From positions 248,001 through 312,000 of the forward strand of contig CAWFER010000033.1 of NCBI GenBank assembly GCA_963814805.1: 64,000 bases of DNA. Reading direction: 5' to 3'. The position numbers and the translations under genes were made by a program. The notes beneath the pieces are model-generated. The model did not search any database. It was not told where the DNA came from and saw only the letters and a list, made by a program, of their open reading frames with translations. This stretch comes from AP-15 sp963814805 (lineage in GTDB: Bacteria > Pseudomonadota > Alphaproteobacteria > ATCC43930 > CGMCC-115725). Position 1 is the first letter of the stretch, and every line of letters starts with the position of its first letter. Below, piece after piece: positions 16,416 through 24,306 of the stretch.

Positions 16416-16919
16416 TCAGCCGCCGTAGAACACGTTGTCGCCCAGATCCTTCATCTCGAGGATCGCGGCGTCGGGCCGGCCGGTGACCGGCTTTGGCAAA
16501 TGGGCCTCGACGACCTCGCCGACGACGATGTGGTGATCGCCCTGCTCGACGATGCTGGTCACCTTGCACTCGACCGCAGCGAGCGCGGCGTCTAGGATCG
16601 GCGCGCCGTTGGCGCCCTTGTGGATCGCCTGGCCGGAGAGCTTGCCGTCTTCGAGCTTGGTCGGCTTGAAAAAGGTGAACGCCACACCCTTGTGCTCCTT
16701 GCCCAGCATGTTGAGCGCGAAGTTCCTGGTGTTCTTGATCAGCGGATAGGCGCCGGAATCGGTCTTGACCCCGACCACCACCAAGGGCGGGTTGAAGGCG
16801 CTCTGGGTCACCCAATTGACCGTCGCGGCGGCGACGTTGCCGTTGCCGTCATCCGCGGTCAGCACATAGATCCCATAAGGGATCATGCGCAGCGCGGTCT
16901 TTTTGGCGTCCTGGTCCAT
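16416..16919 (-). CDS. Flavin reductase family protein
   Basis: This 167-residue FMN-binding split-barrel protein of the flavin reductase-like (HpaC/FRP) family supplies reduced flavin to a partner oxygenase. The block AATVNWVTQSAFNPPLVVVGVK (residues 31-52) is the flavin-binding signature, and NFALNMLGKEHKGVAFTFFK is typical. It lies upstream of the Rieske dioxygenase on the same strand (164 bases) and might deliver electrons to it, though RHO systems normally use ferredoxin-type reductases. Regulation is not evident. Confidence 0.85.
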   Translation of the reverse strand: MDQDAKKTALRMIPYGIYVLTADDGNGNVAAATVNWVTQSAFNPPLVVVGVKTDSGAYPLIKNTRNFALNMLGKEHKGVAFTFFKPTKLEDGKLSGQAIHKGANGAPILDAALAAVECKVTSIVEQGDHHIVVGEVVEAHLPKPVTGRPDAAILEMKDLGDNVFYGG

Positions 16920-17010
16920 CGTTTCGTTCTCCTCGGCGATCGGCTTCACCCTGTGGCGATCATAGCCGAGAACCGACCGGCGATGAACCCGCCTTGGAAG
17001 ACCGCCAACG

Positions 17011-18279
17011 TCAGGCCGTCCGCTCGTCCTTGGCGGGTTCGGCGTATTCGGGCACCCGATAATAGACCCACACCAAATTCGCCAGCAGCACCGCGCCGGT
17101 AACCAGGAACACCCAGCGCAGCCCGAACGCCGCCGCCACGGCCCCACCGCTCAAGGGCCCGAGCGAGTTGCCGAGAAACATCGCCGAGGCGGTGATGCCG
17201 TAGACCGTGCCGCGCTGCGCCCGCGGCACCAGGCGGCCGACCAGCGCATTGGCGGTCGGCAGAATGCCCCCGATAAACAAGCCGACGCCAAACCGTTCGG
17301 CGGTAAACAGCCAGTAGCTGCCGACAAAGGCTTGCGGCAAGGTCGTCAGGGTCGCGCCCAGCAGGCTGATCAGCAACACCCGGCGATAGCCGAGCACGTC
17401 GCTGCGCTTGCCGAGAAACGGCGAGGCGACGACATCGGCGAGCCCGGTCACCGAAAAGGCGATGCCGCTCAGGGTGGCGAGGTCGGGCCGCATGCCGACC
17501 AGTTCCTTGACGAACAAGGTCACCACCGGCTGGACCGTGCGCACCCCGAACTGCGCCATCAGCAGCACGAAAAACAGCGGCAGCAGACCCGGCGAGCGCG
17601 CTATCGCAAACAGGCTGGCGAGGAGCGAGCGACCGCCGCCGGTGCGCGGCGGCGCCACGAAACGCTCATTCACGCCGAACCAGACGAGGCCGGTGGACAT
17701 CAAAACCGTCGCCCCAGTGCAGTAGAACGGGATGCGGTAGCTGCCGGTCATATCGGCGAGAGCGCCGCCGATCAGCGGACCAACGAGCGAGCCGACGAGT
17801 TGGCCGGTGCTGAGCCAGCCGAGGGCGAAGCCCAGCCGATCTTCCGGCGATTGGCTCGCGACCAGTGCTATCGCCGAACTGGAAAACCCGGCGAAGACCC
17901 CCATCAGCGCGCGAAACGCGAAGAATTGCCACACATTGGCCGCGATCCCCATCAGCGCCGCGAACACGCCGATGGCGACGCTCGAGCGCAGCAGCATCAG
18001 CTTGCGGCCGCGACGGTCGGCCAGCCGCCCCCACAAGGGCGAGGCAAAGGCCGCGACAAACGAGGTGACGCCGGCGAGAACGCCGGCCCACAGATCGACG
18101 GCGCTCGCCGACTTCACGCCGAGCACCGGCAGAAACAGCGGCATGATCGGGCTCAGCATCGAAAACGCCATGGTCATGACGAACTGGATGCCGACCATGG
18201 CCCACAAGGTCCGCCGCCACTGTGCCGCGGGCTGTCGCCGGCTGCTGTCCTCGTCCGCGTCGATGCGATCTTCGGCCAT
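17011..18279 (-). CDS. MFS transporter, multidrug/TetA-like
   Basis: This 422-residue inner-membrane carrier has 12 predicted helices. The loop 2-3 motif SPLWGRLADRRGRKLMLLRS is motif A of drug:H+ antiporters, and the second half repeats it as SPFLGKRSDVLGYRRVLL. The N-terminal 25 residues are charged and cytosolic. It probably exports hydrophobic drugs or an aromatic intermediate of the neighbouring dioxygenase. It ends 91 bases before the flavin reductase on the same strand and is divergent from the first SHS carrier (18635). Confidence 0.85.
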   Translation of the reverse strand: MAEDRIDADEDSSRRQPAAQWRRTLWAMVGIQFVMTMAFSMLSPIMPLFLPVLGVKSASAVDLWAGVLAGVTSFVAAFASPLWGRLADRRGRKLMLLRSSVAIGVFAALMGIAANVWQFFAFRALMGVFAGFSSSAIALVASQSPEDRLGFALGWLSTGQLVGSLVGPLIGGALADMTGSYRIPFYCTGATVLMSTGLVWFGVNERFVAPPRTGGGRSLLASLFAIARSPGLLPLFFVLLMAQFGVRTVQPVVTLFVKELVGMRPDLATLSGIAFSVTGLADVVASPFLGKRSDVLGYRRVLLISLLGATLTTLPQAFVGSYWLFTAERFGVGLFIGGILPTANALVGRLVPRAQRGTVYGITASAMFLGNSLGPLSGGAVAAAFGLRWVFLVTGAVLLANLVWVYYRVPEYAEPAKDERTA

Positions 18280-18634
18280 GTCCCCCGCTGACCAGGTCGG
18301 CTCGGGCCGAAGCGTTGGGCCGATCCTCGCCTTTTAACCGAAGCAGCGAGCCTCGGCATCGGCTTTGCGCGGCCGCGGCCCGCTGCGAAACCATGGCTCA
18401 CATGCAAAGAGCGTGCGTGCTGCCTGCGCAACCGATTTGCCGCGGTGACGCGCCCGCAATTGGCAGCAGCGCGCCGAGCCCGATGCGATTCGCGTTCGGG
18501 GGTTAGTCGCACCGGCGGAATGCCCAGAGTCTGGGCTTATGACATTCGTAAAAAAGCGAGAGACATTCGCGCATTGCTGCCCTAGAGTTCGCGCAAGGCT
18601 CCGCCAAAGGAGCCGTCACGAACAGGAGAGAGCG
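18280..18634. other. Divergent intergenic region, 355 bases
   Basis: This spacer separates the drug-type MFS gene (minus) and the first SHS-family MFS gene (plus). It must hold both promoters. The only structures I can point to are the leader hairpin at 18597-18614 and a short A-run at 18550-18555. The rest is GC-rich without recognisable motifs or coding potential. Confidence 0.5.
18597..18614 (+). promoter_or_regulatory. Conserved leader hairpin 1
   Basis: GGCTCC, loop GCCAAA, GGAGCC forms a perfect 6-bp stem ending 20 bases before the ATG of the first SHS carrier. The same position before the two downstream paralogues carries hairpins of the same stem and loop length with compensated base changes. 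Confidence 0.6.
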
Positions 18635-19909
18635 ATGTCGGCGGTGGAGAACGTAAGGGGTATTCCGTGGTGGAAGGAGCCGACCAAGGATCAGTGGTAC
18701 GCCTTTGGCGCCGCGTGGATGGGCTGGACGCTCGACGCGTTCGACTTCACGATCTTCCTGCTGATCATGGTGCCGATCGCCAAGACGTTCAACGTCCCGC
18801 TGACCGCGGTGACCATCGTTTTCACGATTACGCTGTTCATGCGGCTCATCGGCGCCACCGCCTCGGGCTGGTTGGCCGACCGGATGGGGCGCAAAGCACC
18901 GCTGATGTTGTCGATCTTCGGCTACTCGGTGTGCAATTTCATCGCCGGGTTCTCGCCAACCTTTTTGTTTCTTCTGTTCTTCCGCGCGCTGCTCGGGCTG
19001 TTCATGGGCGCGGAATGGCCGGCCGGCGCTTCCTTGGCGATGGAGACTTGGCCGATCCGCTCCCGCGGCTTTATGAGCGGCGTGTTGCAAGGCTCGTGGG
19101 GGCTGGGCTTTTTGCTGTCGGCCCTAATTTATGGCCTCTTCTTTAAATATATCGGCTGGCGCGGCATGCTGTGGGTCGGCATCGCCCCGGCTCTGGCCCT
19201 CGTCTACATCCGCTACTACGTCAAGGAGCCGGCGGTCTGGCTGGAGAACCGACGACTGCAGCGCGCTCAGCATCGCGAGGTCAAGGTGCCGCTCTTGAAG
19301 ATCTTCAAGCGCGGCATGATCGGCAATACGTTGGGCGCCTGCTGGTTTCAGGCAGCTGGCTTTATCACCTACTATTCGATCAACGCGCTGTTCGCCACGC
19401 ATCTGCAGCACGATTTGCATTTGAGCCCGGCATTGATCGCAACGCCGATCGCCTTTGCCAACATCGTGGTGTTTTTCGCCAGTTCGGGCTGGGGCTGGGT
19501 GTCGGACAAGATCGGCCGCCGCCCGGCGATGATCATCCCGGCGCTGTGCGCGATCCCGCTGGTGCCGATCTACCTGTTCTCGCCCAACTTCACCTGGGTG
19601 GTGATCGCCTTCATGTTGCAAGGGGCGTTCGCCGGCGGCGCCATGTATGGGCAGGTGCCGAGCTACCTGACCGAGCGGTTCCCGACCGAGATCCGCGCCA
19701 CCGCGACCGGGTTCTGCTATCATGTGGGCGCCATTCCGGGCGCGATGGTGCCGCCGATCCTGACCTTCTTCGCGATCAACTGGCATCTCGGCTTCGCCAT
19801 CCCGATGCTGATCGGGACCGCGTTCGGACTCGTCAATTTCATCTTGTCGGTTGCGTTCGGCCCGGAGACGCGGGGCACCGAAATGGTGCCCGATCTGGTC
19901 GTGGCCTGA
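18635..19909 (+). CDS. MFS transporter, SHS (sialate/lactate:H+ symporter) family, copy 1
   Basis: This 424-residue 12-helix inner-membrane carrier belongs to the sialate/lactate/carboxylate:H+ symporter branch. Typical are WTLDAFDFTIFLLIM in helix 1, the loop GWLADRMGRKAPLM, and the block MGAEWPAGASLAMETWP followed by RSRGFMSGVLQGSWGLGF. The second half has GWGWVSDKIGRRPAM and YLTERFPTEIRATATGFCYHVGA. It probably imports a monocarboxylate with protons. It is the first of three tandem paralogues at 18635, 20137 and 21604, each with its own leader hairpin and ribosome-binding site. A terminator follows at 19937. Confidence 0.9.
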   Translation: MSAVENVRGIPWWKEPTKDQWYAFGAAWMGWTLDAFDFTIFLLIMVPIAKTFNVPLTAVTIVFTITLFMRLIGATASGWLADRMGRKAPLMLSIFGYSVCNFIAGFSPTFLFLLFFRALLGLFMGAEWPAGASLAMETWPIRSRGFMSGVLQGSWGLGFLLSALIYGLFFKYIGWRGMLWVGIAPALALVYIRYYVKEPAVWLENRRLQRAQHREVKVPLLKIFKRGMIGNTLGACWFQAAGFITYYSINALFATHLQHDLHLSPALIATPIAFANIVVFFASSGWGWVSDKIGRRPAMIIPALCAIPLVPIYLFSPNFTWVVIAFMLQGAFAGGAMYGQVPSYLTERFPTEIRATATGFCYHVGAIPGAMVPPILTFFAINWHLGFAIPMLIGTAFGLVNFILSVAFGPETRGTEMVPDLVVA

Positions 19910-19936
19910 GACCGGCGACGAGCCCGACGATAAACA

Positions 19937-19972
19937 GGGCCGCTTTCTGGCATTGCCGGAGGCGGCCCTTTT
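19937..19972 (+). terminator. Rho-independent terminator after SHS carrier 1
   Basis: GGGCCGC (19937-19943) pairs with GCGGCCC (19962-19968), followed by TTTT. It lies 28 bases after the stop and should separate copy 1 from copy 2, so each copy is likely transcribed on its own. Confidence 0.8.
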
Positions 19973-20095
19973 GCATCGTCTGTCGGTCAAACCGCGTCCA
20001 GAGCGCAGGTCCGTGGCGTAACCGCCGGTCCGGCCCCGATCAGAATCGCCCAAAGTGGGCAGAGTTCTAGACTCGATCGCAAACAATTTCCCAAA

Positions 20096-20113
20096 AGCTC
20101 CGCGAAAGGAGCT
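20096..20113 (+). promoter_or_regulatory. Conserved leader hairpin 2
   Basis: AGCTCC, loop GCGAAA, GGAGCT, a perfect 6-bp stem 23 bases before ATG 20137. Relative to hairpin 1 the outer pair is changed from G-C to A-T on both sides, keeping pairing. Confidence 0.6.
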
Positions 20114-20136
20114 GTCTCGAACGGGAGGGATTCGCG

Positions 20137-21414
20137 ATGGCGACAGTTGTCCAAGCCCTAAAGCCTATTCCGTGGTGGAAGGAACCAACAAAGGAGCAAT
20201 GGCACGCCTGGGTCGCCGCCTGGCTCGGCTGGACCTTGGACGCCTTCGACTTTACGATCTTCCTGTTGATCATGCTGCCGATCTCGCAGGAATTCCATGT
20301 CCCGCTGACTGCGGTGACCGCGGTTTTCACGATTACTCTGTGGATGCGGCTGGTCGGCGCCACCGGCTCGGGCTGGCTGGCCGACCGGATTGGGCGCAAG
20401 ACCCCGCTGATGATCTCGATCGCGTGGTATTCGGCCTGCAATTTCATCGCAGCGTTTTCACCGACCTTCTTCTTCCTGTTCCTGTTCCGGGCGTTGTTGG
20501 GCATCGGCATGGGCGCGGAATGGCCGGTCGGCGCGGCGCTGGCGATGGAAACCTGGCCGCAGCGATCGCGCGGCTTTATGGCCGGCGTGCTGCAATCGTC
20601 GTGGGGGCTCGGCGCGCTATTGTCGAGCGCCGCCTATGGTCTCCTTTACAACTCGATCGGCTGGCGCGGTCTGCTGATGATCGGGGTGCTGCCGGCATTG
20701 CTGATCGTCTATGTGCGCATCTTCGTCAAGGAACCGGCGGTTTGGGTCGAGAACCGCCAGCTGCAGCGCAGCCAAGGGCGCGAAGTCCGCTTGCCACTGC
20801 TCAAGATCTTCAAGCGCGGCATGCTCGCCAACACGATGACCGCGTGCTGGTGGATGGCGAGCGGCTTTGTCACCGGCTACTCGATCGGCACCCTGTTTCC
20901 GACTTACCTGCAAAGGGACCTGCATCTGAGCCCCGGCCTGGTGGCGTTGCCGATCATGCTGCAGAGCATCTTCTTCTTCCTGTCGGGCTCGGCCTGGGGC
21001 TGGGTGTCGGACCGCATCGGTCGGCGCTGGGCGATGATCCTGCCGGCCCTGCTCGGGATCCCGATCACGCCGCTTTATCTGTTCACCCACAGCTACACGA
21101 TGATCGTCATATTTTTTGGCGTTCAGGGTCTGTTTGCCGCCGGCGGCATCTACGGTCAGAACGCGAGCTATCTCTCCGAGCGGTTCCCGACCGAGGTGCG
21201 GGCGACGGCGGGCGGGTTCTGCTATCACCAAGGTGCGATTTTCGGCGGGTTGATGGGGCCGGTCATCGCCTATTTCGCGATCAACTGGCATCTCGGCTTT
21301 GCCATCCCGATGCTGATCGGAACCACGCTCGGCCTGATCAGCTTCATAGCAGCCCTGCTCAGCGGCCCGGAGACCCGCGACCGGCAACTCGTCGCCGAGC
21401 TGTCCGTGGCCTGA
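20137..21414 (+). CDS. MFS transporter, SHS family, copy 2
   Basis: This 425-residue protein is closely related along its whole length to the proteins at 18635 and 21604, with the same WTLDAFDFTIFLLIM opening, GWLADRIGRKTPLM loop, MGAEWPVGAALAMETWPQRSRG block (residues about 128-149), GWVSDRIGRRWAM loop and YLSERFPTEVRATAGGFCYHQGA. It is closer to copy 3 than to copy 1 (shared IAWYS and PETRDRQ/RGRQ endings), so the cluster grew by successive duplication. It is probably a proton-coupled carboxylate importer with a substrate range different from copy 1. Confidence 0.9.
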   Translation: MATVVQALKPIPWWKEPTKEQWHAWVAAWLGWTLDAFDFTIFLLIMLPISQEFHVPLTAVTAVFTITLWMRLVGATGSGWLADRIGRKTPLMISIAWYSACNFIAAFSPTFFFLFLFRALLGIGMGAEWPVGAALAMETWPQRSRGFMAGVLQSSWGLGALLSSAAYGLLYNSIGWRGLLMIGVLPALLIVYVRIFVKEPAVWVENRQLQRSQGREVRLPLLKIFKRGMLANTMTACWWMASGFVTGYSIGTLFPTYLQRDLHLSPGLVALPIMLQSIFFFLSGSAWGWVSDRIGRRWAMILPALLGIPITPLYLFTHSYTMIVIFFGVQGLFAAGGIYGQNASYLSERFPTEVRATAGGFCYHQGAIFGGLMGPVIAYFAINWHLGFAIPMLIGTTLGLISFIAALLSGPETRDRQLVAELSVA

Positions 21415-21462
21415 TCCAGCAACCTATTGTCATAACAAAATAAATTGTCAGTGCAATAAAAG

Positions 21463-21492
21463 GGCCACTGCCGGTGCTGGGCGGGAGTGGCC
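21463..21492. terminator. Hairpin after SHS carrier 2, weak terminator candidate
   Basis: GGCCACT (21463-21469) pairs with AGTGGCC (21486-21492). No T-run follows on the plus strand; an A-rich stretch precedes it, which would be the T-run for leftward transcription. It may be only structural. Confidence 0.35.
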
Positions 21493-21563
21493 AGCCGCGG
21501 CGGCCGCTCGCCGCCGCCGAACGCACAAGACAGGATCGCATTGCTGCCCTACCCTTGGCGCAA

Positions 21564-21581
21564 GGCTTCGCTCAGGGAGCC
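21564..21581 (+). promoter_or_regulatory. Conserved leader hairpin 3
   Basis: GGCTTC, loop GCTCAG, GGAGCC, a 6-bp stem with one T-G pair, 22 bases before ATG 21604. The upstream stretch CGCATTGCTGCCCTA is also shared with the leader of copy 1. Confidence 0.55.
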
Positions 21582-21603
21582 GCTCAAGCCGGAGGGGACA
21601 GCA

Positions 21604-22879
21604 ATGACGACCACTGTCGAGATGCCGAAATCGGTCCCGTGGTGGAAGGAGCCGACCAAGGACCAGTGGTACGCCTATGGGGCCGCCTGGCTGGGATGGA
21701 CCTTGGACGCGTTCGATTTCACCATCTTCCTCTTGATCATGGTGCCGATCTCGCGCGAGTTCCACGTCCCGCTGACCGAAGTAACCGCGGTGTTCACGCT
21801 GACGTTGTGGATGCGTCTGGTGGGCGCCACCGCCTCGGGTTGGCTATCCGATCGGATCGGGCGCAAAACGCCGCTGATGATCTCGATCGCGTGGTATTCG
21901 GTGTGCAATTTCATTGCCGGCTTCTCGCCGACTTTCTGGTTTCTATTCCTGTTCCGGGCGCTACTGGGCATCGGCATGGGCGCGGAGTGGCCGGCCGGCG
22001 CGGCCCTGTCGATGGAAATCCTGGCCGCAGCGCTCGCGCGGTTTTATGGCCGGGGTGCTGCAAGGATCGTGGGGCATCGGCTTTCTGCTGTCGAGCGCCG
22101 CCTACGGGCTGTTCTACAATTCGATCGGCTGGCGCGGCTTGTTGTGGATCGGCGTGTTGCCCGCGCTGGCAATCGTCTATGTGCGGTTTTTCGTAACGGA
22201 ACCGCCGGTCTGGCTTGAAAACCGCCGGCAGCAGCGCCTGCAGCGCCGCGAGGTTCGTGCGCCGTTTTTCAAGTTGTTCCAGAGAGGGATGATCGGCAAC
22301 ACCCTGAACGCCTGCTGGTGGATGGCCAGCAGCTTTGTCTCCAACTATTCGGTCATCGCGCTGTTCGCGTCATATCTGCAAAAGGATCTGCATCTGAGCC
22401 CCGGCCTAGTGGCGCTGCCAGTCATGCTGCAGAGCATCGTGTTTTTCTTCTCCTCCCTGGGCTGGGGTTTCATCTCGGATCGGATCGGCCGGCGCTGGGC
22501 AGTCATGATCCCGGCCGCGCTGTCGATCCCTTGCGCGCCGCTCTACCTGCTGACCGGCAATTACACGATGATCGTGGTGTTCTTTGCCTTGCAGGGCGCA
22601 TTCGCGATCGGCATGACCGGCCAGAACGCGAGCTATCTGTCCGAGCGGTTCCCGACCGAGGTGCGCGCGACGGCGGGCGGTTTCTGCTATCACCAGGGTG
22701 CGATCTTTGGCGGCATGGTCGGGCCTATCCTCGCCTATCTCGCCGCGAGCTGGCACACGGGCTTCGCCATTCCGATGCTGATCGGCACCGTATTCGGCGG
22801 CGTCAGCTTCATTCTGGCGACATTGCTCGGCCCGGAGACCAGAGGCCGGCAGATGGTGGCCGAACTATCGGTGGCCTGA
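21604..22879 (+). CDS. MFS transporter, SHS family, copy 3 (frameshifted)
   Basis: Third paralogue. The first part (to about 22018) reads in one frame, up to EWPAGAALSME. The rest reads in another, from WPQRSRGFMAGVLQGSWGIG to RGRQMVAELSVA. Alignment with copy 2 places one extra base in the GAAATCC at 22015-22021 (copy 2 has GAAACC). Restored length is about 424 residues, matching the others. Both halves are well conserved, so a base error or a very recent mutation is likely. It is convergent with the TauE gene. Confidence 0.85.
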
Positions 22880-22943
22880 GCGCGGTCGTTGCGCGGCGGC
22901 GCGGCGGCGCTCGCCACGCCGGCAGCCGGGAAAGGCCGCGTGC

Positions 22944-23708
22944 TCAGAACAACGCTCGCCACAGCATGTCGAGCCCGGCCCAGGCGAGGGTGCACAGCAC
23001 AATGGCGCGGAAGATGACCGGCGGCACCCGTCCGCGCAGCCAGCGCCCGAGCGGCATGCCGAGCTGGATCGGGATGATCGCCGCGGCCGAGATCAACAGG
23101 TCGGGCCCGGACAGCACGCCCGATCCGCCGAGCGACAGCACCAGGGCGAGCGTCGCCGTCAGAGTGAAGATCGCCATGTGCTTGATGAAGGTGGTGGGCT
23201 CGACGCCGAGCCCGATCTGGTAGGCGATCAGCGGCGGCCCGAAGATCGCCGACACGCCGCCGAGCAGCCCGGCCAGCAGCCCGACCAGCGGGCCGGCCCA
23301 GCGCTCGGCGCGGCGGCTGATGCGCAACCGCGGCAGGCACAGCAGCATCGCCGAGACCAGCACGAACGCCGCGCCGACGACGATGTCGAGGGTGCGCCGA
23401 TCGACGCTGATCAGGAAATGAACGCCGATCACGGTGCCCAGGACCAAGGCGCCGAGGATCGGCGACAAACGCCGCAATGCGGCCACGGTGCCGCCGGCCT
23501 CCAACGACTGCCTGATATTGGCTGCCGCCATCGGCAAGATCAGCATCGCCACGGCGACCGGCACGGGAAGGAATTGGGCGGCGAGCGGCACCAGCACCAG
23601 CGCCAGCCCGACCCCGATAGCGCCCTTGATCACGCCGCCGAACATCAGCACCAGGACCAGACCCGCATCGGCTGACGCCGGCAGGCCGAGAAGCGTCTTG
23701 GTCAGCAT
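22944..23708 (-). CDS. TauE/SafE family anion exporter
   Basis: This 254-residue protein has about eight hydrophobic segments and the duplicated TauE/SafE motifs: GGVIKGAIGVGLALVLVPL in the first half and GLLAGLLGGVSAIFGPPLIAYQ in the second. The family exports sulfite, sulfoacetate and related anions, or acts in uptake; the substrate here is unknown. It begins 25 bases after the 5-formyl-THF cyclo-ligase stop on the same strand, so it may be the last gene of a minus-strand operon with fhs. Confidence 0.85.
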   Translation of the reverse strand: MLTKTLLGLPASADAGLVLVLMFGGVIKGAIGVGLALVLVPLAAQFLPVPVAVAMLILPMAAANIRQSLEAGGTVAALRRLSPILGALVLGTVIGVHFLISVDRRTLDIVVGAAFVLVSAMLLCLPRLRISRRAERWAGPLVGLLAGLLGGVSAIFGPPLIAYQIGLGVEPTTFIKHMAIFTLTATLALVLSLGGSGVLSGPDLLISAAAIIPIQLGMPLGRWLRGRVPPVIFRAIVLCTLAWAGLDMLWRALF

Positions 23709-23733
23709 CGACGAGGTTCGATCAGCGCCGGCA

Positions 23734-24306
23734 TCAGCGCCGGCGCAGGCGCGCCTCGGTGACGATCAGGTCCATTGGAATGTCGTGCGGCTGCGGCCGG
23801 ATCGTGTCGATCAGCGAGGCTTCGTAGCCGACGCCGATCGCCCAGGGCCGCGGCGCCAGCGCCGCCAGGGTCCGGTCGAAATAGCCGCCGCCATAGCCGA
23901 GCCGGTAGCACTCGCGGTCGAAGCCGACCAAGGGCGCTAGCACCGCCTGCGGCGCGACAATGTCGCGCCGCTCCGGGACCGGGATGTTCCATACGCCGTC
24001 GACCAGCGGGTCGCCGGGCCGCCAGGCGCGGTATTCGAGCGGGCCCTTTTTGTCGACCACGACCGGCAATGCCGCCGCGGACCCGTTGGCGATCAGCCAA
24101 TCAACGAGCGGGCGCGGGTCGAACTCGGCCTGGAACGGCCAATAGACGCCGAGGGTGATCCCCGTTCGCTCGGCCAATAATGCGCGCAGCCGGATCTCGA
24201 TCTCGGCGCCCCACTCCCGGCGCACCGCCGGTGGCGTGCCGGTGCGCAACGCGAGCAGCCGCTGGCGTTCCGACCGTCGCCAGGCTTTGAGCTCGGTGGG
24301 ATCCAC
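23734..24306 (-). CDS. 5-formyltetrahydrofolate cyclo-ligase
   Basis: This 190-residue enzyme of folate C1 metabolism uses ATP to convert 5-formyl-THF to 5,10-methenyl-THF. The C-terminal signature VLAPLVGFDRECYRLGYGGGYFDRTL contains the nucleotide-binding LGYGGGYFDR; the N-terminal basic RRSERQRLLAL and GVYWPFQAEFDPRPL are also typical. The start is GTG 24306, directly abutting the fhs stop (24307), so the two genes are coupled. Together they link formate and the folate pool. Confidence 0.92.
   Translation of the reverse strand: MDPTELKAWRRSERQRLLALRTGTPPAVRREWGAEIEIRLRALLAERTGITLGVYWPFQAEFDPRPLVDWLIANGSAAALPVVVDKKGPLEYRAWRPGDPLVDGVWNIPVPERRDIVAPQAVLAPLVGFDRECYRLGYGGGYFDRTLAALAPRPWAIGVGYEASLIDTIRPQPHDIPMDLIVTEARLRRR

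Noticed and set aside
22015..22021. Programmed frameshift in the third MFS gene
   Set aside because: No slippery heptamer or downstream pseudoknot was seen, and the other two copies lack it; one extra base is the simpler cause.
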